Below are positions 32,701-45,189 of a DNA stretch of 64,000 nucleotides, piece after piece. The notes under the pieces are model-generated. The model was not told the origin of the DNA and searched no databases. It saw only the letters and a list, made by a program, of their open reading frames with translations. This stretch comes from Albugo candida (taxonomy: Eukaryota > Oomycota > Peronosporomycetes > Albuginales), in the NCBI GenBank assembly GCA_040437565.1, contig JBDOQK010000048.1, positions 214,022 to 278,021 on the forward strand, read 5' to 3'. The number at the start of each line of letters is the position of its first letter. Position 1 is the stretch's first letter. A program made the translations under genes and the position numbers.

Positions 32701-34072
32701 GTAATTCCGGAGATATTGGAGGGATTGGTCGTGGTCTCCATTGTTTTGTGACGATGTTCCGATCCACAGAACCAGAGTGATCAGCAATGAGGCGCACACG
32801 CGAAGCTTTGTGATGGCCGAGAAAATAATCTTTACTTTTGTCGTAGCCATCAGACTGTGCACCTAGTGCTTCTCCACCAAAATGACCATTTATCCACCCT
32901 GTGGTCTTTGAGTCAAGAAGTGGAAAGGTACGCCGAGTGGATGTAATTCCACCCAGTCCAGGCGGACTAAGGCTGGCACTAGATGACGATTTTGCTGACA
33001 GTGTCGATGGCCCATCAACTTGCCAGTGAAAAAAAGTCTCTCCACGATTTGTATTGACACCAAAGACAGCAACAACATCGACATCGGTCATCTCGTGCTC
33101 CCAAAGCAACTTTTTGGTTTGTGGGTGATATGCTGCAACGATGGAGGCTTCTTTTTCCAGATCATTTTCTCCCTTTGGTAAAACAAGAATGACGGGAGTG
33201 TTCTCTGCCAGCCTTCGTTTACTCTTGTTTGAAAACGGTGGCTCCTGCATATATTCAGGTGTGCACGTTGGGACCTTACTCAGATGAAGAAAGTACTCGG
33301 ATATTTTAAAGCACTTCGAAGCCGATCGATTCCTTCCATCGATAGCTCGTGTTGAATACTCCGATCGGCCAAATATAAATGTAGCTCCTTCGTCGCTGCA
33401 TGATCCTGTAAACGGCTCTATCACACCTTTCTCTACGTCTAATCCAAAAATCTTGGTGTGCTTTTCCCCCGTAAGATAAATATCGAACCACTTTGGTCTC
33501 GGACATGTACCTGAGTCTTTGGTATCCATATCGGGAACAATTTGTACAGGTCCGTTAGCATTGATAATGTCTACGATCGACATCTCTACTCGCTCCAGAC
33601 CATTTTGTGTGAGATGGTACAGGTATCCGTCATACGAAGGCATCAGACCGGCCACAAGACTGGGGGTTGTCGCATCGGACTTTACTATCACCTCTTTGCT
33701 GGCGACATTATGACGTTTTGTTTCAGTACCTTTGCACTGACGTTCGGCCTGATGAATGGGAGGAAAACAGCGCGAGCTTTCGATCATAGAGCCACCAGAA
33801 TCAAAACTCCATGCAAAGTCACCTGTCCATGCATTTACACCATACACAAGTCCATCAATACCTCCAATTATTAATAAGGCATCGTTGCTCGGTCCGGTTG
33901 TTGCGATGGTATCCGGTGCGGAATAAACTGTATAAACTAATGAATTGATGCCGAATAATAGAGTGTGATATGGAGCCATTCGCATTGTGTGACCAATTTG
34001 GCTCCAAAAGCGGAGCGTGATCGCAATGAAATATGCGATTGTGAAAACGGCGTGATGAGTAATCACATTCAT
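29762..34072 (-). CDS. PERK-like ER-stress eIF2alpha kinase
   Basis: One exon of 1,436 codons. Residues 1-25 form a signal sequence. The luminal part has PQQ/Ire1-type propeller repeats (LIIGGIDGLVYGVNAWTGDF; HPQTKKLLWEHEM). One membrane span lies near 481-507 (FFITFFNVVAILFGTSFCWG). After a long acidic Ser-rich stretch comes a kinase domain (about 826-1225): LIGEGGFGQVVLAENRLDG, KYAIKRV, a large acidic insert between the lobes, HRDLKPANIFVADLEG, DFGLSRY and GTYMYASPEQVAGKRYNAKT. The insert and the Y(M/A)SPEQ pattern are typical of eIF2alpha kinases. PERK phosphorylates eIF2alpha when unfolded proteins build up in the ER, slowing translation. All catalytic residues (GxGxxG, AIK lysine, HRD, DFG) are present. 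The C-terminal 200 residues have no named domain. The kinase class is clear; orthology to animal PERK is inferred from architecture. Confidence 0.9.
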   Translation of the reverse strand: MNVITHHAVFTIAYFIAITLRFWSQIGHTMRMAPYHTLLFGINSLVYTVYSAPDTIATTGPSNDALLIIGGIDGLVYGVNAWTGDFAWSFDSGGSMIESSRCFPPIHQAERQCKGTETKRHNVASKEVIVKSDATTPSLVAGLMPSYDGYLYHLTQNGLERVEMSIVDIINANGPVQIVPDMDTKDSGTCPRPKWFDIYLTGEKHTKIFGLDVEKGVIEPFTGSCSDEGATFIFGRSEYSTRAIDGRNRSASKCFKISEYFLHLSKVPTCTPEYMQEPPFSNKSKRRLAENTPVILVLPKGENDLEKEASIVAAYHPQTKKLLWEHEMTDVDVVAVFGVNTNRGETFFHWQVDGPSTLSAKSSSSASLSPPGLGGITSTRRTFPLLDSKTTGWINGHFGGEALGAQSDGYDKSKDYFLGHHKASRVRLIADHSGSVDRNIVTKQWRPRPIPPISPELPRSRKNLNEIAFAFRMTDHGDDGFFITFFNVVAILFGTSFCWGLIAWSCYARGLSSSFTRSRIATALEKSNSLVRRHVHQLTIERPGVEPITISSLVSRQLFMSASLAHSNIFDANETVEVEPHQSFLSLSLKESRGFDAGRGGDCSWDGSNSRSVLDDVDEEAELILMKRFTQVMATEAATIVAGKLLAETELVNSKSVSVLQLEGPSRQISKSYPALPMASNESIVDGSESKTCVENAYCERVIESEETSVQNAAFIYFDEFDATNSVVAAEHSLTDGILICEDAQDGEMRAEEDIALEEKILVLKDEEDSRQLDSVSKSNATESSNDEVSSTVSIESKNDDPQIPTNDETQVLFPVVCQSRFANEFVKISLIGEGGFGQVVLAENRLDGRKYAIKRVGLYLKNQTSKTLQKFLREVKILALLDHPHIVRYYQAWLERVENHSAETSVFYTDHKKTTREQSLDLDISSSERSSQNLLDRTEEVLDITDISRKELAYNTSMSEFADDGFEWERGSEEEDGWKEEDLLVPNSRLRSDIVDHTDSTNYDRCDHWLYIQMQYCAGKTLSDYLAISTRSMDLSKLLKIFLQISSALAHVHSCGLIHRDLKPANIFVADLEGGAIKLGDFGLSRYATNVNLQPSGCAGDESSANMEASTGERRSSSVWQEFSLTNNNESLEITAGVGTYMYASPEQVAGKRYNAKTDMYSLGMILFELCHPPFVTTMERVTTLRKARESIFPSEFVWYKRCPELISVLQRLLSENPMDRPGANALVEWCEELYEQSLVYQSIASPLYRSIRVSSGNNQQLNSLAPLQLECSRAVKSNPGSFETDDRATTKRDMSLMFLLQVKAKDPIRHEHNVDGASHDVIRRFALPNHDLLKDICNVISESSSGFFEIKRYGLQMEDEGTQVFDFLIEDRTTHRTVSSSGAELETVLLSSASLLKVIILALEKIPGIQSVCNSPLPEGRENSIEADSPRIVN

Positions 34073-35936
34073 GACCCTGTCAGTGCTCGCACACTATCAA
34101 ACCATAAAACGCGACAAAATCGATGCTTGTAGGAGAATGATTACAAAGCGAACAATAATTTAAGATATACGCAAAGGCTTTTGAGAGGTGTTATTTCAGC
34201 TTTGTCGCCACGTTAGGAATGCTCAATTACTGACCGCTTTCTTCTTTTCAAAATGTCAGAATTTCACGTTATAACGTTTCTACTTTCGTTAAAGGAACTG
34301 AAGAAGCAACTGATAGGGAAAAGGTCTAGATGCTATAACGAATTGGTGTTTCAATCGTCGTCCTTATACAAAGAATAAAATACATGATCTCTCCTGCTTT
34401 TGTTAGCGGCTCGCTCGAGAATATGTCAGACACCAACTACGGCGTTGTTAAGATACAAACATGTTGAACTTGGCTATAGACAGCTATGAATGTGGGTTGA
34501 ATTGCGAAATTGCGAGTAAAAAATACTAAACGCGGTATTCAAATGGCCATTAAATGCCAAAGGCAAAAGTGAGCTGAAGTTTAAGACCCTGTAAAGAACT
34601 TAAAGAAGTGAAAGCAAAAATCTTCGATGCAGCACTTACGATTTAAAGACGAGACAGACTTTAGTTTTAAAGAAGAGCTAGGAAAGAAATTGTGACGCTG
34701 TGATATATGAGTAGAGCATGAACCATCATGTAATGATTTCTACCTTAAGGTCTACAAGGACACCTCGTTAGCGGACTAATCAAATGTTCTTACTGCGTAG
34801 AACAAGTGCAAGATGAGAAAAGCGGTTTATGCGCATGTCCTTGATGTGAGAGACCATCCGGCAACGAGAAGCGGTAGTAGCGCGCGCCTAGCCGCCAGCG
34901 GAATATAGGATATCCTCATTTGGCGTTGTCAACCAAGCTGAGATACTTGCCGATGAAGGTCGTCATCTGAGTCAACACGATATCCTGCAACCTTCCAGTG
35001 CTCTTCTTCCTCATCTGGCCTCTTCACATCATTGGCAGCACAAATTTAAAACACACGTCACCCTCGGTTGCCTTCATGTCCACGGACATGATAACCGAGC
35101 TCATCGTGATGCCGTACAATGCAAAAAGTGTTTTTTTACAGTGATGGCTTGCACATTAGCGAACTGAGTGTCCAGGAAAATGCAAATATAATTGATATTT
35201 TAGAGGCTTGCTCGTCATTGACTGCGATAAAGTCAAAAGACACCATCGACGTGGCTTCCTCCACGTGGATGGACGTGTTTATGTAAAGGACACATAATCT
35301 CTTCACTCAAGTATGACTCTATGGGCGTTCGTATGGAAAGTTTTTTATGCACTTGTCGTCGGATAAAAGCTGCATTATCGGGAAGCTGATCACGTGGCTG
35401 AGCTTGTCCTTCTTTCTCTTTCCTGGTGCCAACTAATTTCACCATTCCTTACCATTGGCCTCTGAAATTGGAGATTTACAAACTTGTTGTACTCGACGAA
35501 TTTATTTAGATAAACAAGTCGAAGTCAACGTGCTCAATCTTGTTCGTATCTGTATCCTTCATACCCTTAACTCCTACCCTTCGATGATTGTATCACTGAC
35601 ACTGTAGACAATAAGAGACTTATACAAGCAGGATTTACAGCCAGATAGGTCTTTCATTAGGATCGTATTGACCAGAGCTCTCCAGCTACATTTTTTGATC
35701 TCTCGCAACGGGTGTAAGTCGGATATGCACCTGGTTGTGCAGGACTTTCGGAAGAAATGGGTAATAGTTTGACGCAAAACTCAGAAAGGCCCGCTGCCAA
35801 CAGAAATGCAGAATTTGCAAATCTCGTTAGACTATCTTCAAAATGGATATACTATAAATCACACTTCCTGTGGGACAACGCTTTAAACAATAATAGTATG
35901 TACGAATCAATCCACACAATACGGTAGCATTCTGTA

Positions 35937-36102
35937 CTAATGATCACTCAATAAAATTCTGGTTCTGGTNNNNNNNNNNNNNNNNNNNNNNNNNNNNNNN
36001 NNNNNNNNNNNNNNNNNNNNNNNNNNNNNNNNNNNNNNNNNNNNNNNNNNNNNNNNNNNNNNNNNNNNNCTAATGATCACTCAATAAAATTCTGGTTCTG
36101 GT
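35937..36102. repeat. Assembly gap with duplicated contig ends (33 bases)
   Basis: Bases 35937-35969 equal 36070-36102 around 100 N. Confidence 0.9.
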
Positions 36103-38249
36103 ATTTCACTCCTAGTATTGCCTACGAATGCATAGTCAGAATTTCAGCATGCGGATTTCTACTTTATGCGCAATATTACTCACTGGGTTGATGGCTATGG
36201 ATTAAATCGCACTAACTACCTACGTACCTGCGAAATCTGGGCTATTCCCTCTCTCAATTACGATGGGTGTAGATCATTCAGCGTGTCACGAATGCCTGGT
36301 TAACTCGTTGGGATGTGCAAAATTATATTTGCTACAAGAGAAAAATAAGTTGCAACTTTACTGGGTTGAGGGGCATTCAGACATGTTGAGTTCATTTTTG
36401 TCCCATTGTTACGCTAAAAAGCGTTGCAATCTACATCTCGGCCAGTCTGCGAGTAACGATATTGTTGCTCCCAAAATGGCAGTTACTTAGCTGAGTACGC
36501 ATCTGAGGAGTTACAAAAACACTGAGACGGTTCTTCTCTCGTTGGTAGACTCAATGTCACTCGAAGTCATACCTTTAAGACCGTTTGAGTCGAGCACAGA
36601 CTGGAAACACAATTTATCAAAATCGATGCTCAAATATAAAAAGAAAAATTGAAGCTAATAAGAAGATAAAGAGAATTATTCTAGAATTGGTACCAGAGGA
36701 AGATTTGCAAATGAACATTCAGAAACTGGCAGGCGGCTCATCCATTCGATGCATGATCATCCCTGGTCCACGAAAGATGCTTTATGCCGAGAATGTTTAG
36801 CTATGCGCAGTAAATGGTTCGCTGTTCGAAGCTTTCTATGCTTCAATGAAGCATTGAGCTCGTATTTCCCAGCAATTACGAATCATACGATATAGTAAGT
36901 AATTGACACAAGAAGTTCTGTTCGAACGTTTTTCAGTTGGGATCCGAGTGACTACCAAATCATGGACTCAATATTTCCAAGGCATCGCGAATTGTCGGAA
37001 GTGCATCAAAAGAAGTATGGGATGAATGAAGAGCATCAAACTTGTAATGAGAACACGATGGATTTGAACAGGATAAGACAGGTACTTAATGTAACTGCAA
37101 TTGAAAGAATGCAAAGAGCTAGCTGTAGTTCTGCACCTCCTCATGCTCCATTATCTTCTCAAACACACTGGAAATGTTGCGTGCCAGGAAGACCCTTCGC
37201 ATTGATAATACTCTTTATCTAGCGGCACAATGGGAATGTACTGGATGTATCCGAAGAAATGTGGAAGGTGCTCGGCTAGTAATAATTTCGTCTTTGCGGA
37301 ATGCAATGATTTCAACGTCTGATATCAAAACAAGATTGGAATGTTGTATGTGCGGTAATATGATACTGCTAGAACCAGAAAGGTGTCACCAGTATCGTCA
37401 TGAGTCTGTCGTGAACATAGAGACATTTTCGATGCCGTCTGGTCATGAGGTGCTTGATGAACGGGTGAACAATTGTATGGTACTTTACTGCACGTTGGCT
37501 CATCGAGCAGACTATCGGATGTGGCAAGCCACATCATGCAATGGACAGAGGCTATTCATAAAAGTGCTCAAAGTACATGCGTAGCTGAAAGCATCCAACT
37601 CGTAAAAAGCGTCATAGGAAAAAGCAATTTTTCATTGATTTCGGTAGTGTCTTTAGATAGCTTTGCTAGTCACTTCACTATGGCGTTGAGTTTGCAACTC
37701 GCATATCAAATAATCATTCAACCTGATAGATTATTTTATCAATCAATTGTCTTCTTTAAGTTTTTTACGATTACATTTGATTTGTTGGGCTTTCATACTT
37801 CCGTTTTAGCGAGATCCCGAAGTAATTGAGCACGGTACTTACCGATACTACTGATTATATGAATAGTCCAACCCTAATCCATCTTATTAGCGCATTCCCT
37901 AAAGCTTTTTAGCAGTTCCGAGTGCACCATCCATAAAAAGCGCTTTATCACGGATAAGAGCCCAGCTTCGCGCTAGTGTAGGAGGCAGAGGAAGCATTCC
38001 ACAAATGACGCAACTTCCGTCGCGTCCTCCCATGAATCGTTGTTCTTCCACTTGATGACCGTAACCTTTGCAGCTTTGACGTCTTGCATCACTGGATCTG
38101 ATGTCACCACTTTGGCTATACCATTTACAAGTTGTGAAGTGCTTCTCCTGATCTGTGAATAAAATTACAGATTATATAGTATATTCTCATGGCTCACGTG
38201 AACTTTGTCCGCATAACCATACTTTGATCAGCTTTAAGCAAGCCTCATC

Positions 38250-38349
38250 NNNNNNNNNNNNNNNNNNNNNNNNNNNNNNNNNNNNNNNNNNNNNNNNNNN
38301 NNNNNNNNNNNNNNNNNNNNNNNNNNNNNNNNNNNNNNNNNNNNNNNNN
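38250..38349. other. Assembly gap, no duplicated flank
   Basis: Exactly 100 N; the true size is unknown. Confidence 0.9.
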
Positions 38350-38682
38350 TAGTTGTTGTTAGAAAGCGAGACTTCATTGTCAGGAATTAAAAGTCTATCT
38401 CAGTCTGTAACCTTGCTCTTCCATCATCTGATGAAGTAAATCAACGCAGTCTCTTAGAGAGTAATCCCATCAGTTCTGCCACCTTGCCAGACAGTGTCGC
38501 TGTTGCCGATATTTTGTACTTGGACAAATTTACATATCATGCAATAGCAAAGGCGTTTTGGATCTTAGACCCGCCTTAATGGTAATCCACACATAGAACA
38601 CTCACTCCAGAAGAGTGCGTATAATATTATTTGAAGCTGCTAAAGTGTTGCTCGGTACATAATTCACCTTTGCTCGATTCCA

Positions 38683-39060
38683 TCAATGTCTGATCAGCTT
38701 GCTCGAATTCAAGTGAAAGATTAGTCTGCTGTGTACCGTTGCTGAACGTCTGATCTCGCTTGATTCTGCTACTCGTTGCTGATATACTACCCATGTGTTT
38801 ATAGCTAAATACGACAATAGTGCACCATACATGTCTGCAGTAGTAAGTGGCAAGCGCGATTTGTCGAATTCCGTCCAGGACATTCTTTGTTGCAAGCCAC
38901 TATTGAAACTTGCTCGAGGGTAGTCTTGTGGCTCCACAAAATCAAGATATCATCGATTTGCCTCGTTGAGTGCCAAAGGCATTGATCTCTGGCAGATCTT
39001 CTACATGGATTGCGCGTGCGTGCTTCAGCAGGCACATTTGACACTTACAAACACTGAGTT
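38683..39060 (-). repeat. Copy A of an unnamed coding-like family
   Basis: The minus strand reads as an old coding segment that resembles the + strand near 62,266-62,460. Shared features in the same order are a piece like STHAQS / STQAQS, then an ALNEAN / ALNNES piece, then FVEPQDYPR / SVEPQEYHR, then MSWTEF / ICWTEI. Agreement runs over about 60 codons with clear divergence. I cannot name the family. It may be a repeated host gene or part of a mobile element. Copy B is listed at 62,266. Confidence 0.45.
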
Positions 39061-39971
39061 CTACACACTGATGTGCTCTCTGAACGTAGGTGGTAAGAAC
39101 GGGTGGCTGCTTTCGGATGAGCTTTGGGATGCAAAATGATTTATAAAAAATATAACATAGATTCAAGAATATTTCTCGGGCGAATTAGTTTGGGTTGGTG
39201 CAGTAGCTATACAATTTGTGGAACTCAAAGAAAGGGAGTTTCGAATCCAGTGCAGTCTTGACTCTTAAGGAAACGAAGAACCGGGATGACGATTTATGAA
39301 ATCGTTTGATCTTATCAACTATCGAGAATCAACGAACGGTCGGGCGAAAGTTCCAAAACTGGTAAGATTGTCATGGAATCTGTTCCCCGTTCTTTGAATA
39401 CTTTTCATGCTAATGACGCGTTCTACGTTCATAGAAAATACCGGAGCTGGACTAAGGAATCATCTAAACGGGGAAATGAGTCATTCTACATCTTTGTAAC
39501 CATCTTTATGGAGAAAAATCCATCATCATCCCTCAATGAATATTAGCCATATTCATGCATGGCTTTGTACTCTTGGGGTGCTTTAACTTTGAAAGTAAGC
39601 TCCAAGGCATCTTATAAACTATCGGTACATTGTGAGCTACATTTTGAAGCACTTGTCATCAATGATGAGTTCTCAGATTCACGGGAAACAGTTTCGACAC
39701 GTCGTTCCATAATTAATTACACGGAGATGACTACGCAATCAAAAGATGAAACATTCAACTACCAGATTGCCTTAGTGTTAATCTATTTCATATATGCAAT
39801 CGGAGGTAGGTCCAATACATTCTGTATTCAACATGCAGAGCATGAACTCCTACGATGTATCAAATTATAATCACGTAATCCTTAAAATTACACTAACAAA
39901 ACGGATATGTTTCCGCGCGTCTCTAGAACGAATTACCTCGATTGGTTTCCACGAAGATATCAGTCGGCTGC
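39061..39971 (+). other. Left flank of the Copia element with an open frame running into the insertion
   Basis: A 103-codon frame (39559-39870) and an overlapping 66-codon frame (39794-39994) occur. The second stays open up to the LTR border and the sequence beyond the right LTR is open in the matching phase, so the element seems to have landed in a reading frame. The product is not recognised. Confidence 0.3.
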
Positions 39972-40139
39972 TGTTAATTCAGGGCAACTGCTAACATGAA
40001 AGGATGGACTGATGCGTGAAAGACGCGACCATTGCAAGTTGTTCGAAGAAACCGACGCAGAGGAGATTGAAGGTAACGGATAGCAATAACTGGGATCAAG
40101 TTCTCAATTTTCCATCTAACTCTCAGCCCGTGTTGAACA
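39972..40139 (+). repeat. Left LTR of the Copia element
   Basis: 168 bases, TG...CA ends, matching the right LTR. The bases directly after it (TGCTATGAGCCC) partly resemble the TGGTATCAGAGC initiator-Met tRNA binding site usual in Copia elements. Confidence 0.85.
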
Positions 40140-42672
40140 TGCTATGAGCCCAAAACGCACTGATTTCACCTCCGCTCAGTTCACCCCGGCACGTGACGTC
40201 ACCGAGACGAACGTGAACCCACTGAACGTGGTTGCATACCCGTCCGAGATGCGAGAGGAGACGCTATCGGTCTCGGGTACCTCCGAGGCCTGAGATAGCG
40301 CGTGTCAAGCTTCTGACGTTAGCTCTGAGCGCATGGAACGACTTGGAGAACTCCTCGAGAGGATGGCGGAGCAGCAAGCCTAGTTCAAGGCAAATCTTCT
40401 TAAGATGCAAGTTCAGCTGAGCCGCCGGGCTGAAGCTAAGCCCGCGCCACCCTCCAAGCACTCGTTCAACGGCTCGAGTGCGTTCACGGACTTCATCCGA
40501 GCGCGTGAAGTCGCATGCGAAGAGGATAACTTGATGAGTCAATGCCAACCGTCGCGCATGCCGCCAACTAACCCTCCGCCGCAACAAAGGGAGCAGAAAG
40601 CCTCAGAACAGCATTTCGTGCCACCGGAAAGCCATGGACTAAAAGTAACGAAGCCTCGAGACCTGGACTGGCTCGGTTTCGCTACGTTTTCAGAAAAAGA
40701 GACTTAATTGGGTGTAGTTGCCGACTTCAAGGCGTGGGGAATGCGTTTTCTACAGCGACTTGGCCCGGCGCAACCAATGAGTGGAAGCGAACGGCCGGAA
40801 TTTCAAGATTCTTGCGCTAAGTAAGCTGAAAGGCTCGGCTCTGAGTTTCTGTGAAAAGATGGTGCCCGTATGGACGGCGGTATCAAACACTCTGGAACAC
40901 GTCATGGACAGCATGTTGATGCTATACATGACACCGATCCCATCGCCAAAGGGATCGAATGATGACGATCGAGAAGGATCGCAGCAGGACATGGTCCGAG
41001 AACTATCAGTTTTTGGCGTACGTGGCAGAGCGGTCGGGTAACTCGGAACAGAGTGTGCTGGAATGTTTTTGCAAGTCAGCTCCCGCGCACATTCATACGC
41101 AATGTCGACTAGGCTAAACTCCCAGAGAGCTGACTCTCTCGTGCAAGCCGCCGAATTGGTTGCATTCGCGACTGACTTCGACATCAGCACTAGCAAGCAA
41201 AGAAACGGAGATGTTCATGCTGAACGCTGAGGTAATGGACAAGGCGGTCGGCATACCAGCGATGCGCGAATGAACCGAGGTGGGCGTAGAGGAGCCTACG
41301 TCGTAAGAGTTGGGACCTCCAACACACGAAAATATTATGGCTGCGGGCACATCAAAGCTAATTGCCCCGAGAAAAAGAGTGGTGCTGGCTCGGCATCTAC
41401 AATAGTCGCATTGGCCGTTTGTACCGGTCCTTGTGCTGACTCTACTTCAAGGATTCTAGATAGCGGGTCAAGCGTGCACCTCGTAAAGGATTCGAGGATG
41501 CTGAAGAACGCAGTGGAATGTGATCATACGTGTCGCGCGACGAATAACACTATGCTCCGAGTGACTAAGGCTGGATCAGAACAGTGATAGATGGACAAGA
41601 GGTCATTGTCGACCTACCTGAAGTTCATTATGCAGAAAACCTAGCTGACAACGTCATCAGATATGGTGTATTGGAAGCGCGCGGGGTTTATCTCGAAAGA
41701 CACGACAATCACAGGTACGTGGTGCGTCAGGCGGACAAGATAAGACTTTTGAGGTCTTCCGCCGCAACAACGTTCTAACACTTGACGTAAAGTGCGAATT
41801 AACAAAAAATTAAGGAGCTCGAGGGGTCAGTTCGGACTTGCAACAAGTTTACGAAAAGCTTGATGAAGCCGTAACGGAGACAAAAATTCTGGAACTACAC
41901 CAGGGACCCGGCCATATGTCGTACGACACTGCTGTACACATGGCCGACTCTGCGGAACGGATTGATCTCGGCCTAATTATCTTATTTGCGCACAGGGCAA
42001 GCAAAGTAAGAACAGCCAGTCCAAGAAGTATACGGGCAGAAACGCATCGATTGACAAACCTGGAGGGGTTATCGGTAGTGATATCAAGGGACCGATGACA
42101 CCGAAGGACAGGCATGGGAACAGATCCCTGAACAATTTCGTTGACTACTCGACCAACTACGAACGCGTTTTTGTCGCGAAGAACAAGGTTAAGGCGACCA
42201 AGAATTTCGAACACTTTCTATTCTACTTTGAGAAGAGATTTAATTGTCGCGTCCATGTGTTGCGCACAAAAGGCGGTAAAGAGTAAGCCAACATGGACCC
42301 GTTTTGAAATTTAGCTGGGATGAGCAGCAAGTTAGCGAAGCCGAAAACCAAGCCTCAGACGGGAAAGCTGAAAGAATGCATAGGACAATACTCAACATGG
42401 CGAGGTGCATGTTGTTCTCGAGTGGTCGACCGCTGTACTTTGGGGCGATGCCGTTGAGTACGCGGCGTATGTTTTAACGCATTTCGCCGATCGAGATGTC
42501 GACGGGTACGGTACCGAACTTGGCGGATTTGGTGACGTTCGGCAGTACTTGCTCGGTGTTCAGAAACCGCGGCAAAAAAGCGTGGAAGCCAAGATCACAG
42601 GTCGGAATGATACTCGGCAAAAAAGATGAAACTATGGGTGTCAGGGTTTACCAGCCAAAGGAGAGAATTGTT

Positions 42673-43578
42673 ATCACAACGCAGCACGTTCGAACGTTGA
42701 GACGCTTAACAGTGATCAGAATGCGCAATTACAGGCGCAGATGGAGCTTGTAGACCCCAATCTGCGACGCGCTGTACAAGATCAGGACGAGGTAGCACAG
42801 CGGAAGAGCCGGAGACAGATCCACCACAACGAGAAAAGATCACAGAAAAGTCTCAGCAGATCTCAGCTAAGTCAAAGATCAGCTCAGCTGAGACGAAAAG
42901 GAGATCAATGGTGCATGAAAACACAGCCAAGACAATTGATTCTGACAGCGATGTTGAACTACTGCCGGCCGAGAACGAGACGCTTCATCACATGCGAACG
43001 CGCAACCTGGGCTTCAAGCACATACCCGTAAATCGGTTGAGTGCATTATTGCTCAAGGACCCAAAAAGTTATCGCNNNNNNNNNNNNNNNNNNNNNNNNN
43101 NNNNNNNNNNNNNNNNNNNNNNNNNNNNNNNNNNNNNNNNNNNNNNNNNNNNNNNNNNNNNNNNNNNNNNNNNNNATCACAACGCAGCACGTTCGAACGT
43201 TGAGACGCTTAACAGTGATCAGAATGCGCAATTACAGGCGCAGATGGAGCTTGTAGACCCCAATCTGCGACGCGCTGTACAAGATCAGGACGAGGTAGCA
43301 CAGCGGAAGAGCCGGAGACAGATCCACCACAACGAGAAAAGATCACAGAAAAGTCTCAGCAGATCTCAGCTAAGTCAAAGATCAGCTCAGCTGAGACGAA
43401 AAGGAGATCAATGGTGCATGAAAACACAGCCAAGACAATTGATTCTGACAGCGATGTTGAACTACTGCCGGCCGAGAACGAGACGCTTCATCACATGCGA
43501 ACGCGCAACCTGGGCTTCAAGCACATACCCGTAAATCGGTTGAGTGCATTATTGCTCAAGGACCCAAAAAGTTATCGC
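42673..43578. repeat. Assembly gap with duplicated contig ends (403 bases)
   Basis: Bases 42673-43075 equal 43176-43578 around 100 N, inside the Copia element. The element's real length is about 0.5 kb shorter than assembled. Confidence 0.95.
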
Positions 43579-45189
43579 GATGCGATAAAAGACCCCCGGG
43601 TGGACCAGTTGGAAGAGGCAATGCGAACGGAGATAGAGGCACAAGACAGATAGAGCACAATGACACTTGGGAAGTGGTCAAGAAGCCCTGTGACGCCAAG
43701 TTACTTTATAGTAAGTGGGTGTATAAGCTTAAGATGCACGCCGATGGTACTATTGAGAGATACAAAGCGAGGCTAGTCACACGCGGTGATGAAAAAGTGT
43801 ATGGCGTCGATTATACATACACGTCCTCGTCAGTGATGGAGATGGCATCCGTCAAGGTGACTTTCGCGGTGACAAGAATCTGAGGCGTGCCTGCACGTCA
43901 TAGCGATGTGCCAAGTGCTTACGTTAAAGCTGACAAGGAAGAAGATTTGGGAATATCACTTCACATTCCGCAGGAAATGGACATTGACGACGAAGTAATG
44001 AAATAGCTCGGCGTGAAGGATAAGAGACAGCTCGCTCTGAGACTCAAGAGAGGCTTGTACGGCCTGAAACCATCAGGCAGGCTATGGAACCTGATGCTCC
44101 ACGACATATTGAAGTCACTCGGTTTCATCCAGAGCTACACGGACAGCTACTTTTACATCAAAGAGAATGTCAAGGGAAAGAATTCGGGGGTATATACGTG
44201 GATCAAGTACTAGCTACGGGTACCAGTGTACAGAAGGTCGACGAGTTTTTTGATGACATGAAGGTTGTTGAGCTAAAGAATCTCGGCGTTGTTACCAAGT
44301 TTCTTGGCATCGTATTTGACTATAACGTCGAAACCGGCTGGGTATTAGATCAGGAATGTGTCATCGAAGAAATGCTCGAGAAGTTCGGGTTATCCAAGTC
44401 GGTATCAGTGAGAGTGCTGATCGGTGGAGACGCTGGAGAAGACGTGGATGCAGGCAGCTCACTTCTACCGTCGGGATGTAGCGGAACAACACAGAAACCG
44501 ACTGTGCAGTTGTTCCAGTCGATGTGGGCAGTCTCCTATAGATCGCCCGGTGCACACGTCCCAATACAGCGTTCGCAGTAAACTGAGCGACCCGACGTTC
44601 GCATGCGCCGAGTGAAGGTGATTGGCACTTGTTTAAGAAGATAGCCAAGAACCTGAAGGGTACCAAGCATTTCAGGTTCATGATGCACGGTGACCCATCT
44701 GCGATGAAAGTAGAAGGCGTGCTAGACGAAGCTTTTAGTGACGCAAATTATGCAGCTGACAAGACTAACCGAAAATCGGTGAGCGGTGGCGTGTTGATGG
44801 TGGGCGGCATGATTCTTGGCTGGCTATCCAAGAAACAGAAAATCGTGGCTCTATTTACAATGGAGGCTGAGCTTGTGGCGGATTCACAAACTGCCGCTGA
44901 GATGGTCGGCATAATGAAGCTACTTAAAGAATCGGCGTGCTGATTAAAACGGGGTAAATAATTCACGTCGACAATCAAGCAGCGATAGGACACGTCTGGT
45001 CAAGCCAAGCATATTGACGTGCGGTACAAGTTTGTTAAGGATCTCGAGAAGAAGAAGGTAATCAAGATACAGTACTGCGAGTACAAGAGTATGGATGACA
45101 TCCTGAACAAGGTCCTACCAGCGCAACGACTCAGCGAACTAGGCGGACTTGTGATGCTTAGTGGGTAAGGATTCCCACCCGGGAAGGAG

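Larger units (their letters stand above)
34073..38680. other. Gene-poor, repeat-like stretch
   Basis: I find no supportable gene here. Several modest + frames lie between 36,260 and 37,830, the longest 136 codons (37174-37584, Cys-rich, including ECCMCGNMILLEPERCHQYR). Around 34,880-35,150 both strands read in part like degraded coding sequence. Two 100-N gaps fall in this part (35,970 and 38,250). Confidence 0.35.

Noticed and set aside
36263-36490. 75-codon + frame with a CHEC motif near its start, reminiscent of Albugo CHxC effectors
   Set aside because: No signal peptide precedes the motif, in this frame or directly upstream, and the rest of the CHxC effector pattern is not evident.
42673-43578. 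Apparent internal duplication of the Copia element
   Set aside because: Identical 403-base copies around a 100-N run; contig overlap artefact.
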